DNA from: Streptomyces sp. NBC_01551
Lineage (GTDB): Bacteria > Actinomycetota > Actinomycetes > Streptomycetales > Streptomycetaceae
Assembly (NCBI RefSeq): GCF_026339935.1
Contig: NZ_JAPEPX010000001.1
Location: 5,483,501 to 5,547,500 of the forward strand
Direction of reading: 5' to 3'
Length of the DNA stretch: 64,000 bases
The notes under the pieces were generated by a model. That model saw nothing but the letters and a program-made list of their open reading frames with translations, ran no database searches and had not been told where the DNA came from. A program made the position numbers and the translations under genes. Below are positions 50,284-58,895 of the stretch, in pieces. Within the stretch, counting starts at the first letter, position 1. Each line of letters starts with the position of its first letter.

Positions 50284-51117
50284 ATGAAGATCCTCATCTC
50301 CGCCGACATGGAAGGCGCCACGGGCGTCACCTGGCCCGAGGACGTGATCCCCGGGGCCTCCCAGTGGGAGCGCTGCCGGTCCCTGTTCACCTCCGACGTC
50401 AACGCCGCGGTCCTCGGCTTCTTCGACGGCGGCGCCGACGAGGTCCTCATCAACGAAGCGCACTGGACCATGCGCAATCTGCTGCTGGAGAAGCTGGACG
50501 CGCGGGCCGAGCTGATCACCGGCCGCCACAAGACCCTCAGCATGGTCGAGGGCGTCCAGCACGGCGACGTCGACGGCGTCGCCTTCGTCGGCTACCACAC
50601 CGGCGCCGGGACCGAGGGCGTCTTCGCGCACACCTACCTCGCCAACTCCATCACCGGGGTGTGGCTCAACGGGGTCCGGGCGAGCGAGGGCCTGCTCAAC
50701 GCCCACGTCGTCGCCGAGTACGGGGTCCCGGTCATCCTGGTCACCGGCGACGATCTGACCTGCGTCGACGCCGCCGGTTACGCCCCCGACGCGGTCGCCG
50801 TCGCCGTCAAGGACCACGTCTCGCGCTACGCGGCCGTCTGCCGCACCCCCGCCCGCACCGCCGCCGACATCCGGGCCGCCGCCAAGCAGTCCACCGCGCT
50901 GGCGGTCCGTCACGACCCGGTGCGGGGCGGCCCGTTCGTCGTCGAGGTCGAGTTCGACGCCGAGCACCTGACACTGGCCGCGGCAGTGGTCCCCGGCGTC
51001 GAACGGTCCGGGGAGCGCCGGGTCGCGTACACCAGCGAGACGATGTACGAGGGGATCCGGGCCTTCAAGGCGGTCACGACGGTCGTCTCGAGCGCCGTGG
51101 AGGAGCAGTATGGATGA
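50284..51117 (+). CDS. M55-family D-aminopeptidase (DppA-like)
   Basis: Zinc peptidase of 277 aa that releases N-terminal D-amino acids from peptides. Metal ligands appear as Asp8 and Glu10 (ISADMEGATG), His in NEAHWTMRN, and His in GYHTGAGTEGVFAHTYL. LNGVRASEGLLNAHVVAEYG is the usual oligomer contact. Its stop overlaps the next gene start by 8 bp, forming an operon with an M20 peptidase and an S9 peptidase, that is a set for complete breakdown of D-amino-acid-containing (possibly cell-wall) peptides. Confidence 0.92.
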   Translation: MKILISADMEGATGVTWPEDVIPGASQWERCRSLFTSDVNAAVLGFFDGGADEVLINEAHWTMRNLLLEKLDARAELITGRHKTLSMVEGVQHGDVDGVAFVGYHTGAGTEGVFAHTYLANSITGVWLNGVRASEGLLNAHVVAEYGVPVILVTGDDLTCVDAAGYAPDAVAVAVKDHVSRYAAVCRTPARTAADIRAAAKQSTALAVRHDPVRGGPFVVEVEFDAEHLTLAAAVVPGVERSGERRVAYTSETMYEGIRAFKAVTTVVSSAVEEQYG

Positions 51118-52465
51118 CATGCACCCAACGGATGGCTCCGCCGGCGCCGCACTCGACGCGGCGGCGTTCGACGAGGTGGTCGAGTTCACCTCCGGGCTGA
51201 TCCGGATCGACACGGCCAACCGGGGCGGCGGCGACTGCCGGGAGCGGCCCGCCGCCGAGTACGTCGCCGAGCGGCTCGCCGCCACCGGGCTGGAGCCCGT
51301 CCTCGTGGAGCGCACGCCGGGCCGCACCAACGTGGTGGCCCGGATCGAGGGCGCCGACCCCTCCGCCGACGCCCTCCTCGTCCACGGCCACCTCGACGTG
51401 GTGCCCGCCGACGCCGCCGAATGGAGCGTGGACCCCTTCTCCGGGGAGGTCCGCGACGGGGTGGTCTGGGGCCGCGGCGCCGTGGACATGAAGAACATGG
51501 ACGCGATGGTGCTGGCCGTCGTACGGGCCTGGGCGCGGGCGGGCGTGAAGCCGCGCCGGGACATCGTGATCGCCTACACCGCCGACGAGGAGGACAGCGC
51601 CCTCGACGGATCGGGATTCCTCGCCGACGAGCACCCCGGCCTCTTCGAGGGCTGTACGGAGGGCCTCGGCGAATCCGGCGCCTTCACCCTGCACCTCGCG
51701 CCCGGCCGGCCGGTCTACCCCATCGCGGCCGGTGAACGCGGGACGGCCTGGCTGAAGTTGACCGCGCACGGCACGGCCGGACACGGCTCCAAGCCCAACC
51801 GGGCCAACGCGGTCAGCCGGCTCGCCGCCGCCGTGGCCCGGATCGGCGCGTACGAGTGGCCGGCGCGGCTCACCGGCACCGTCGCCGCCTGCATCACCGA
51901 ACTCGCCGCCGTCCAGGGCCTGTCGGTCAACCCGGCCGCGCGGAACTTCGACCTCGACGAGGTCCTCGGCAAGCTCGGCCCCGCCGGACTCCTGGTCGAG
52001 GCGACGCTGCGCAACAGCGCCAACCCCACGATGCTCAGCGCCGGTTACAAACTCAACGTCGTGCCCGGGACCGCCACCGCATACGTGGACGGAAGGACAC
52101 TGCCCGGCGGCGAGGCCGAGTTCATCGCGACCCTCGACGAGCTCACCGGCCCCGACGTGCGCTGGGAGTTCCACCACCGGGAAGTGGCCCTCGAAGCCCC
52201 GGTGGACGGGCGGACGTACGGGATCCTGCGCGAGTCGGTCGAGCGCTTCGACCCCGGGGCGCGGGTGGTGCCGTTCTGCATGGCGGGCGGCACCGACGCC
52301 AAGCAGTTCTCCCGGCTCGGGATCACCGGCTACGGCTTCTCGCCGCTCAGGCTGCCGCCCGGGTACGACTACTGGTCCCTCTTCCACGGGGTGGACGAGC
52401 GCGTCCCGGTCGACGCCCTGCACTTCGGCGTCCGCGTCCTCGACCACGCGCTGCGGACCCTGTGA
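51110..52465 (+). CDS. M20-family metallopeptidase/deacylase
   Basis: Di-zinc hydrolase of 451 aa of the ArgE/DapE/CPG2 type. Ligands are His94 and catalytic Asp96 (VHGHLDVVPAD), bridging Asp126 (GRGAVDMKN), catalytic Glu160 and Glu161 (TADEEDSA), and a C-terminal His expected near SLFHGVDER. The dimerisation domain is about 195-310. It overlaps the M55 gene by 8 bp and the S9 gene by 1 bp (TGATG). The likely substrates are dipeptides or N-acyl amino acids delivered by the neighbouring peptidases. Confidence 0.93.
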   Translation: MDDMHPTDGSAGAALDAAAFDEVVEFTSGLIRIDTANRGGGDCRERPAAEYVAERLAATGLEPVLVERTPGRTNVVARIEGADPSADALLVHGHLDVVPADAAEWSVDPFSGEVRDGVVWGRGAVDMKNMDAMVLAVVRAWARAGVKPRRDIVIAYTADEEDSALDGSGFLADEHPGLFEGCTEGLGESGAFTLHLAPGRPVYPIAAGERGTAWLKLTAHGTAGHGSKPNRANAVSRLAAAVARIGAYEWPARLTGTVAACITELAAVQGLSVNPAARNFDLDEVLGKLGPAGLLVEATLRNSANPTMLSAGYKLNVVPGTATAYVDGRTLPGGEAEFIATLDELTGPDVRWEFHHREVALEAPVDGRTYGILRESVERFDPGARVVPFCMAGGTDAKQFSRLGITGYGFSPLRLPPGYDYWSLFHGVDERVPVDALHFGVRVLDHALRTL

Positions 52466-54468
52466 TGGCCCGGCCGGCGGGCGCCGGGGCGGGTACGCGG
52501 CCCTACGGGAGCTGGCCCTCGCCCATCGACGCCGCGCTCGCGGCCTCGCTCGACGGGCGCCCCGAGTACCTCGGCACGGTCGGCGCCGAGCTGTGGTGGA
52601 CCGAGCCCCGCCCGGCCGAGGCCGGGCGCCGCACCCTGGTCCGCCGGCCGGCCGACGGTGGCCCCGAGGTCTCGGTGCTGCCCGCGCCGTGGAACGTGCG
52701 CAGCCGGGTCACCGAGTACGGCGGCCGGCCCTGGGCCGGGGCCGAGCGGGCCGAAGGGGGCCCGCTGCTGGTCTTCGTACACTTCGCCGACCAGCGGCTG
52801 TACGCGTACGAGCCCGACGCGCCCGCACACCCCGGTCCGCGGCCCCTGACCCCGCTCTCCTCCGTCGGCGGCGGGCTGCGCTGGGCCGACCCGGTGCTGC
52901 GCGGCGGCGAGGTCTGGTGCGTGCTGGAGGAGTTCACCGGGGCCGCGCCGACCGACGTGCGCCGCGTCCTGGCCGCCGTACCGCTGGACGGGTCGGCGGC
53001 CGAAGCACGCTCCCTCGTACGGGAGTTGACGGACGACCGGCACCGGTTCAGCACCGGGCCCCGGCTCTCCCCGGACGGTCGGCACGCGGCCCGGCTGGTG
53101 TGGGACCACCCCCGTATGCCCTGGGAGGGCACCGAGTTGCTGCTCGCCGAGGTCACCGCGGACGGGGTGCTCGGCCCGGCCCGGACCGTACTCGGCGGCC
53201 CCGACGAGGCGGTGGCCCAGGTGGAGTGGGCGTCCGACGGAACCCTCCTCGCGGTGAGCGACCGCAGCGGCTGGTGGAACCCGTACCGGGTCGACCCGGC
53301 GACGGGCGGGGCGGTCAACCTGTGCCCCCGCGAGGAGGAGTTCGGCGGCGCGCTGTGGAAGCCGGGGCTGCGCTGGCTGGCGCCGCTGCCCGACGGGCTG
53401 ATCGCCGTCCTGCACGGCCAGGGCTCCTCGGTGCTCGGCGTCCTCGACCCCGAGAGCGGCGACCTGGTGGACGCCGCCGGGCCGTGGACGGCGTGGCAGC
53501 CGGCCCTGGCCGTCAGCGGGACGCGGGTGTACGGGGTCGCGGCCAGCCCGCGCAGCGGCTACGAGGTGGTGGAGCTGGACACCGCGACCGGCCATGCCCG
53601 GGTCGCCGGCGCCCCGGCCTCGGACCCCGTGGACGCGGCCTACTACCCGGAGCCGCAGAGCCGGACCTTCCTCGGCCCCGGCGGCCGGGAGGTGCACGCC
53701 CACGTCTACCCGCCGCACCATCCCGCGCTGCGGGCCCCGGCGGACGAGCTGCCCCCGTACGTGGTGTGGGCGCACGGCGGCCCCACCGACCACGTGCCGC
53801 CCGTACTGGACCTGCACATCGCCTACTTCACCTCGCGAGGCATCGGCGTGGTCGAGGTCAACTACGGCGGCTCGACGGGCTACGGGCGCGCCTACCGCGA
53901 GCGGCTGCGCGAGCAGTGGGGCGTGGTCGACGTGGAGGACTGCGCGGCGGTGGCCCGCGCGCTGGCTGCGGAGGGGACGGCCGACCCGGCCCGCCTCGCG
54001 ATCCGCGGCGGCAGCGCGGGCGGCTGGACGGCGGCGGCTTCGCTGGCCGCGAGCGACCTGTACGCCTGCGGAACGATCATCTACCCGGTGCTGGACCTGC
54101 TGGGCTTCGCGCAGGAGACCCACGACCTGGAGTCCCGCTACATCGACAGCCTGGCCGGGCCGCCGCAGACCCTGGCGGTGCGCTGCCGCGAGCGTTCCCC
54201 GGTGGCCCGTGCCGACCGGATCACCGCGCCGTTCGTCCTGCTCCAGGGGCTGGACGACCCGATCTGCCCGCCGGCCCAGGCGGAACGGCTGCTGGCGGCG
54301 CTGCGCGGCCGCTCGGTCCCGCACGCGTACCTCACCTTCGAGGGGGAGGGGCACGGCTTCCGGCGCGCGGACACGATGATCCGGGCGCTGGAGGCGGAAC
54401 TGTCGCTGTATGCACAGGTGTTCGGGATCGAGCGGACGGACGTGCCGAGGCTCGCGCTGGAGCCGTGA
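52465..54468 (+). CDS. S9-family prolyl-oligopeptidase-like serine peptidase
   Basis: Beta-propeller plus alpha/beta-hydrolase peptidase of 667 aa. The propeller fills about 20-400 (for example TEYGGRPWAGAE, LSPDGRHAARLVWDHPRMPW). The catalytic triad is Ser517 (RGGSAGGWTA), Asp598 (GLDDPICPP) and His630 (GEGHGFR), as in acylaminoacyl-peptidases. No signal peptide is present, so it acts in the cytoplasm on oligopeptides. It is the third gene of the peptidase operon; its ATG overlaps the M20 stop by one base. Confidence 0.92.
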   Translation: MARPAGAGAGTRPYGSWPSPIDAALAASLDGRPEYLGTVGAELWWTEPRPAEAGRRTLVRRPADGGPEVSVLPAPWNVRSRVTEYGGRPWAGAERAEGGPLLVFVHFADQRLYAYEPDAPAHPGPRPLTPLSSVGGGLRWADPVLRGGEVWCVLEEFTGAAPTDVRRVLAAVPLDGSAAEARSLVRELTDDRHRFSTGPRLSPDGRHAARLVWDHPRMPWEGTELLLAEVTADGVLGPARTVLGGPDEAVAQVEWASDGTLLAVSDRSGWWNPYRVDPATGGAVNLCPREEEFGGALWKPGLRWLAPLPDGLIAVLHGQGSSVLGVLDPESGDLVDAAGPWTAWQPALAVSGTRVYGVAASPRSGYEVVELDTATGHARVAGAPASDPVDAAYYPEPQSRTFLGPGGREVHAHVYPPHHPALRAPADELPPYVVWAHGGPTDHVPPVLDLHIAYFTSRGIGVVEVNYGGSTGYGRAYRERLREQWGVVDVEDCAAVARALAAEGTADPARLAIRGGSAGGWTAAASLAASDLYACGTIIYPVLDLLGFAQETHDLESRYIDSLAGPPQTLAVRCRERSPVARADRITAPFVLLQGLDDPICPPAQAERLLAALRGRSVPHAYLTFEGEGHGFRRADTMIRALEAELSLYAQVFGIERTDVPRLALEP

Positions 54469-54512
54469 GCGGTGAGCGGTGAGTCGTGAGCGGTGGACAG
54501 TGAGCCGCTCCG

Positions 54513-55283
54513 CTACGCGCCCCGCAGCCACACCCGGAGCGGGCCGATCGGGGTGAAGCCGTGGCGGGTGGCGGTGGTGAGGTCGTCGCCGGACTCGTAG
54601 CCGACGAGCGGCAGGCCGGGCCAGAGGGCGGCGAGGGCCGCGAGACTGCCCGTCCAGGCCTCGTCGGGTGGGGTGCCGGGCGCGGAGAACACGTTGGAGA
54701 TCCCGACGACCGCGCCGGTGCGGTGCGCGGCGGCCCCGGCGAGGACGCGGCCGTCGCCGTCGTGGCCGGCCAGGAAGGCGAACTCCGGGGCCAGCAGCCC
54801 GGGGTGGAAGAGCCCGGTGCTCTCCTCGCCGTCCCAGGCGCGCTCCCAGGCGACCAGCTCCCCGGCGGTGACGACGCGGGTCCAGCGGAGCGACGGCACC
54901 GCGGCCGGGACCGCGGCCGGGACCGCGGCCGGGGTGACGGCGGCGCGGTGGATCCACTGCGCCTCGAACAGGACCTCGAACCCCGCCGGGCCGAGATCGA
55001 GCATGGCGAAACTGTCCTTGACCGAGCAGCCGGGCGCTTCGGTGTCCACCGCGGCGAGCAGGGCCGTGGCCGAGGCGTCCCGGGTGAGGGTCACGGCGTC
55101 CGGGTAGTACGGCGGGGTGCGGCGCGCGCTGGTCCAGGCGGCCTCGGTGAATCCGCCGTCGCGGCTGACCGCGGCGCACCACTCGGCGTTGTTGCGTGCC
55201 GCCGAGTGCAGGAGATCTTCGGTGTCCGGGTTGATGATCACACGGAGGAGCTTGTCATACGCCCTAGCCTGGGGCGATGTCAT
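54513..55283 (-). CDS. Uncharacterised protein, possible GNAT-fold acetyltransferase
   Basis: Protein of 256 aa. The C-terminal 120 residues (WERAWDGEE, FAFLAGHDGDGRVLAGAAAH, GISNVFSA, LVGYESGDDLTTATRHGFTP) have the strand-strand-helix order and the final G-F-x-P-x-G turn of GNAT proteins. The glycine acetyl-CoA loop is degenerate. The N-terminal half is not recognised. PAAVPAAVPAAVP near residue 118 comes from a 12-bp tandem repeat. ATG 55283 has GAGG at 7 bp; a GTG at 55241 is the fallback. It starts 7 bp inside the start of the divergent gene. Confidence 0.75.
   Translation of the reverse strand: MTSPQARAYDKLLRVIINPDTEDLLHSAARNNAEWCAAVSRDGGFTEAAWTSARRTPPYYPDAVTLTRDASATALLAAVDTEAPGCSVKDSFAMLDLGPAGFEVLFEAQWIHRAAVTPAAVPAAVPAAVPSLRWTRVVTAGELVAWERAWDGEESTGLFHPGLLAPEFAFLAGHDGDGRVLAGAAAHRTGAVVGISNVFSAPGTPPDEAWTGSLAALAALWPGLPLVGYESGDDLTTATRHGFTPIGPLRVWLRGA
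54901..54936 (+). repeat. 12-bp tandem repeat inside a coding region
   Basis: GCGGCCGGGACC occurs at 54901-54912 and 54913-54924, with a third variant copy to 54936. On the coding (minus) strand it makes the Pro-Ala-Ala-Val repeat between the two halves of the GNAT-like protein, a flexible linker that could vary in length between strains. Confidence 0.65.
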
Positions 55284-55855
55284 ATGTCAGCTACCTCGCG
55301 GAGGGCGAGCGGGTCGGGCTGCGCCCCTTCCGGCTCGCCGACGGCCCCGAATTCACCACTCACGCGCACGAGAGCCGGCACCTGCACCGGCCGTGGCTGT
55401 TCCCGCCCACCACCGTCGAGGAGTACGAGCCCTACGCGACCCGGCTGATCGAGGACGGGACCCGGGCCGGGTACCTGGTCTGCGAGCGGGCCACCGGGGC
55501 CATCGCCGGGTTCGTCAACGTGAACAACATCGTGCACGGGGCCTTCCGCTGCGGGGCGCTCGGCTACGGGGCCTTCGCGCACGCCGCGGGCCGCGGGCTG
55601 CTGCGCGAGGCGTTGGGGCTGGTGCTCGGCCACGCGTTCGCACCGGCGGACGACGGCGGCCTCGGGCTGCACCGCCTGGAGGCGAACGTCCAGCCGGGCA
55701 ACACGGCGTCCATCGCCCTGGTCCGCGGCCGGGGCTTCCGGCTGGAAGGGCTCTCGCCGGACTTCCTGTACATCGACGGGGCCTGGCGCGACCACGAACG
55801 CTGGGCGATCACCGCCGAAATGTCTGGTCCCGGGGGCGCCGATCGCGCAGGATGA
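55277..55855 (+). CDS. GNAT-family N-acetyltransferase (RimJ/RimL-like)
   Basis: Acetyl-CoA-dependent acetyltransferase of 192 aa. VGLRPFRLADGPEF opens the domain, and GYGAFAHAAGRGLLREALGL is the pyrophosphate-binding region (R-G-x-x-x-E form). HRLEANVQPGNTASIALVRG and GFRLEGLSPDFLYIDGAWRDH are the C-terminal RimJ-like strings. The target amine is unknown. It is divergent from the gene at 55283 with overlapping start codons and is followed 4 bp later by the arginase-like gene, which it probably precedes in an operon. Confidence 0.88.
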   Translation: MSYVSYLAEGERVGLRPFRLADGPEFTTHAHESRHLHRPWLFPPTTVEEYEPYATRLIEDGTRAGYLVCERATGAIAGFVNVNNIVHGAFRCGALGYGAFAHAAGRGLLREALGLVLGHAFAPADDGGLGLHRLEANVQPGNTASIALVRGRGFRLEGLSPDFLYIDGAWRDHERWAITAEMSGPGGADRAG

Positions 55856-55859
55856 GGGG

Positions 55860-56759
55860 ATGCGAAGCCTGGTGCTCCTCGACGCCCCGTCCAACCTGGG
55901 CCTGCGCCCGCCCGCGCCCGGCACCGTCCCCGGGGTCTACAAACTGGCGGGCGCCCTGCGCGAGCAAGGCCTGCTGAGCCGTCTCGGCGCCCGCGAGGGC
56001 GGGGTCGTCGTGCCGCCCCGCTACGACCGCGGCAGTTGGAAGGAGGGCGACGGGGTCTTCCACGCCGCTCCCCTCGCCGCGTACACGGTCGCCCTCGCGG
56101 ACCGGATCGAGACGCACCTGCGGGCCGGGGAGTTCCCCGTCGTCCTCGGCGGCGACTGCTCGATCCAGCTCGGCGCCTCCCTCGCCATGCGCCGCCTCGG
56201 GCGGTACGGGCTGGCCGCGATCGACGGCTCGGCCGACTTCCGCCACCCCGGCAACGAGGCGGTCAACGGGCCCGTCGGGGCCGCCGGCGGCGAGGAGCTC
56301 GCGCTCGCCACCGGCCGCGGCCAGGCCGACCTCACCGACCTGGAGGGGCTGCGGCCCTACCTCCGGGACCAGGACGTACGGCTCTTCGGGCTGCGCGACG
56401 GCGACGAGGACCTGCCGGAGCTGCGCGCGGCCGGGATGACGGCGGCCACCGTCGGCGACATCCGCGCACGCGGCGCGGCCCAGGTGGCGCGCGCCGCGCT
56501 GGACGGGCTGCACCCGCCGGACACCGCCGGGTTCTGGGTCCACCTGGACGCCGACGTGCTGGACCCGGCCGTGATGCCCGCGGTCGACAGCCCCGACCCC
56601 GGCGGGCTGCTCCCCGGCGAACTGGCCGAACTGCTCGCCGTGCTGGTGGGCTCCCCGCGGTGCGTCGGCCTCAACGTCACGATCTACGACCCGGACCTCG
56701 ATCCCGACCTGCGGGCCGGGGCGCTGCTGGCCGACCTGGTGGCGGGGGCGCTCGCGTAG
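55860..56759 (+). CDS. Arginase-fold protein with altered metal ligands
   Basis: Ureohydrolase-superfamily protein of 299 aa. Conserved metal aspartates Asp122, Asp126, Asp230 and Asp232 are present (IDGSADF, HLDADVLDP). The two histidine ligands are replaced: GGDH reads GGDC (Cys100), and DAHAD reads DGSAD (Ser124). Human arginase residues at these positions are His101 and His126. A Cys variant of the first site is common in some actinobacterial members. Loss of the second His is more unusual. It may use another metal set or have lost activity. It starts 4 bp after the acetyltransferase gene. Confidence 0.85.
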   Translation: MRSLVLLDAPSNLGLRPPAPGTVPGVYKLAGALREQGLLSRLGAREGGVVVPPRYDRGSWKEGDGVFHAAPLAAYTVALADRIETHLRAGEFPVVLGGDCSIQLGASLAMRRLGRYGLAAIDGSADFRHPGNEAVNGPVGAAGGEELALATGRGQADLTDLEGLRPYLRDQDVRLFGLRDGDEDLPELRAAGMTAATVGDIRARGAAQVARAALDGLHPPDTAGFWVHLDADVLDPAVMPAVDSPDPGGLLPGELAELLAVLVGSPRCVGLNVTIYDPDLDPDLRAGALLADLVAGALA

Positions 56760-56852
56760 GGCTCGGCCGGGGCCAGGGCTTTGCGCAATCCTGACCGGTG
56801 GTGATCCGCGGAACCCCTGTGCAGCGACCGGTACGGCGTGTTCCATTCCTTC

Positions 56853-58820
56853 ATGGCCACCACCGTCCGCCGCGCCGTACTGACCCTGCCCGCCGCCGTG
56901 TTGGGCCCCGACAACCCGCTGCCGGCCCTCCGCGCGCCCGACGGCGTCCACGTACTGGACGAGCGCTCCCGCGCCGGCCTGCCGCGCGACATGGCACGTC
57001 AGATCGGGTACGAGCCGCTGCGCTCGCTGCTCCCCGCCAGAGTCCGGGACGGCTACGGGCGGGCCCGCGCCGAGCGGGACGTCGACGCGGTCGTCATCGA
57101 GAACGAACACCTGCGGGCCACCGTGCTCCCGGGCCTCGGCGGCCGCGTGCACTCGCTCGTCCACCTCCCGACCGGCCGGGAACTGCTCTACCGCAACCCG
57201 GTGTTCCAGCCCGCCAACTTCGCGCTCAACGGCGCCTGGTTCTCCGGCGGCATCGAGTGGAACATCGGCGCCACCGGCCACACCACCCTCTCCTGCGCCC
57301 CCCTGCACGCCGCGCTCGTCCCCGCGCCCGACGGCGGCGCGATGGTGCGGCTGTGGGAGTGGGAGCGGCTGCGCGACCTGCCGTTCCAGGTGGACCTGTG
57401 GCTGCCCGAGGGCTCGGAGTTCCTCTACGTCGGCGTCCGCGTCCGCAACCCGCACGAGCGGCCCGCACCGGTGTACTGGTGGTCCAACACCGCCGTCCCC
57501 GAGGACTCCGGCACCCGGGTGCTCGCCCCGGCCGACGAGGCCTGGCACTTCGGGTACGAGCGCTCGCTGCGGCGGATCCCCGTACCGGACTGGGAGGGCG
57601 CGGACCGCACGTACCCGCCGCGCAGCGCGTACCCGGCCGACTTCTTCTACGAGGTGCGCGACGGGGAGCGGCCCTGGATCGCCTCCCTCGACGCCGACGG
57701 ACACGGGCTGGCGCAGACCTCGACGGCGCGGCTGCGCGGCCGCAAGCTCTTCGTCTGGGGCGCGGGCGAGGGCGGCCGGCGCTGGCAGGAGTGGCTGACC
57801 GAGCCCGGCACCGGCGGCTACGCGGAGATCCAGGCCGGGCTGGCCCGGACCCAGCTGGAGCACGTACGACTGGAGGGCGGGGCGGAGTTCAGCTGGCTGG
57901 AGGCGTACGGGCCGCTGGCCGCGGATCCGGCGGCGGTGCACGGGGCCGACTGGCCGGCGGCGCGCGGCGCGGCCTCGGTGGCCCTGGACGCCGCTCTGCC
58001 GCGCGAGCGGGTGGACGCGGCGTACGAGGCCTGGCGCGGGAGCGCCGACACCGAGCCCGGGGAGCGGCTGGCGGCGGGCTCGGGCTGGGGCGCGCTGGAG
58101 GTGCTGTGCGGCGGGCACAAACTGCCGGGCACGCCGTTCGAGGAGGCAGGGCTGGGCCCGGAACAGGCCCCCTGGCTCGAACTGTGGCGGACCGGCGTCT
58201 TCCCGACGCCCCGGCGCGTCGTCCCGCCGGGGCCGACCCTGGTGGCCGCGCACTGGCGGGACATGCTGGAGACCGCCCGGGCGGATCCGCTGACCGAGTA
58301 CCACCTGGGCGTGGCCCAGTGGCACGCCGGGGACGTGGCGCAGGCGGTACGGAGCTGGGAGCGCGGGCTGGCGCTGGCGCCCTCGCGGTGGCCGCTGCTG
58401 CGGTGCCTGGCGCTGGCGGAGGCGGTGGCCGGGGACCCGGAGCGGGCGGCCGACGGCTACGCGGAGGCGTTCGCGGACCTGGCCGAGGAGAGCCGCGGGG
58501 GCGAGGCCTGGACGGCCGCCGAGTCCGCGCTGGGGCGGGAGGCGATGACGGCCCTGCTCGCGGCCGGGCGGCCGGCGCAGGCCCGCGCGGTCTGGGACCG
58601 GCTCCGGCCGGCCCTGCGCGAACAGGGCCGGTTCCGGCTGCTCGCCGCCCGGTTGCTGGCGGCGGAGGGCCATGTCGGCGCGGCCCGGCGGGTGTTCGAG
58701 GAGGGTTTCGAGCTCCCGGACCTGCGCGAGGGCGAGGAGGTCCTCGCCGAGGTCTGGTCCTCCCTCACCGACCGCCCGCTGCCGCAGGCGTACAACTTCC
58801 GCATGAGCCCACCGGGTTAG
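56853..58820 (+). CDS. DUF5107-like protein with C-terminal TPR-type repeats
   Basis: Protein of 655 aa. Residues about 60-330 look like a galactose-mutarotase/supersandwich beta domain (ENEHLRATVLPGLGGRVHSL, GGIEWNIGATGHTTLSCAPL, VYWWSNTAVPEDSGTRVLAP), the pattern of DUF5107 proteins often tied to sugar metabolism. Residues about 480-640 are helical repeats of TPR type (EYHLGVAQWHAGDVAQAVRS, WERGLALAPSRWPLLRCLAL). No signal peptide is visible. ATG 56853 was chosen; a GTG at 56838 would add five residues. No ribosome site is clear for either. Confidence 0.82.
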   Translation: MATTVRRAVLTLPAAVLGPDNPLPALRAPDGVHVLDERSRAGLPRDMARQIGYEPLRSLLPARVRDGYGRARAERDVDAVVIENEHLRATVLPGLGGRVHSLVHLPTGRELLYRNPVFQPANFALNGAWFSGGIEWNIGATGHTTLSCAPLHAALVPAPDGGAMVRLWEWERLRDLPFQVDLWLPEGSEFLYVGVRVRNPHERPAPVYWWSNTAVPEDSGTRVLAPADEAWHFGYERSLRRIPVPDWEGADRTYPPRSAYPADFFYEVRDGERPWIASLDADGHGLAQTSTARLRGRKLFVWGAGEGGRRWQEWLTEPGTGGYAEIQAGLARTQLEHVRLEGGAEFSWLEAYGPLAADPAAVHGADWPAARGAASVALDAALPRERVDAAYEAWRGSADTEPGERLAAGSGWGALEVLCGGHKLPGTPFEEAGLGPEQAPWLELWRTGVFPTPRRVVPPGPTLVAAHWRDMLETARADPLTEYHLGVAQWHAGDVAQAVRSWERGLALAPSRWPLLRCLALAEAVAGDPERAADGYAEAFADLAEESRGGEAWTAAESALGREAMTALLAAGRPAQARAVWDRLRPALREQGRFRLLAARLLAAEGHVGAARRVFEEGFELPDLREGEEVLAEVWSSLTDRPLPQAYNFRMSPPG

Positions 58821-58895
58821 CCGCCGGCCCGTCGGCCGTGGGCCGCCGCCTCGGCTTCGGCGACGGCGCGCGGGACTGCCCGTGGGGGCCCGGTG

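Noticed and set aside
55809..58673. A 954-codon minus-strand open frame opposite the arginase-like and DUF5107-like genes
   Set aside because: Low-complexity translation rich in Gly, Arg, Gln and Val with no motif; the plus-strand frames carry recognisable folds.
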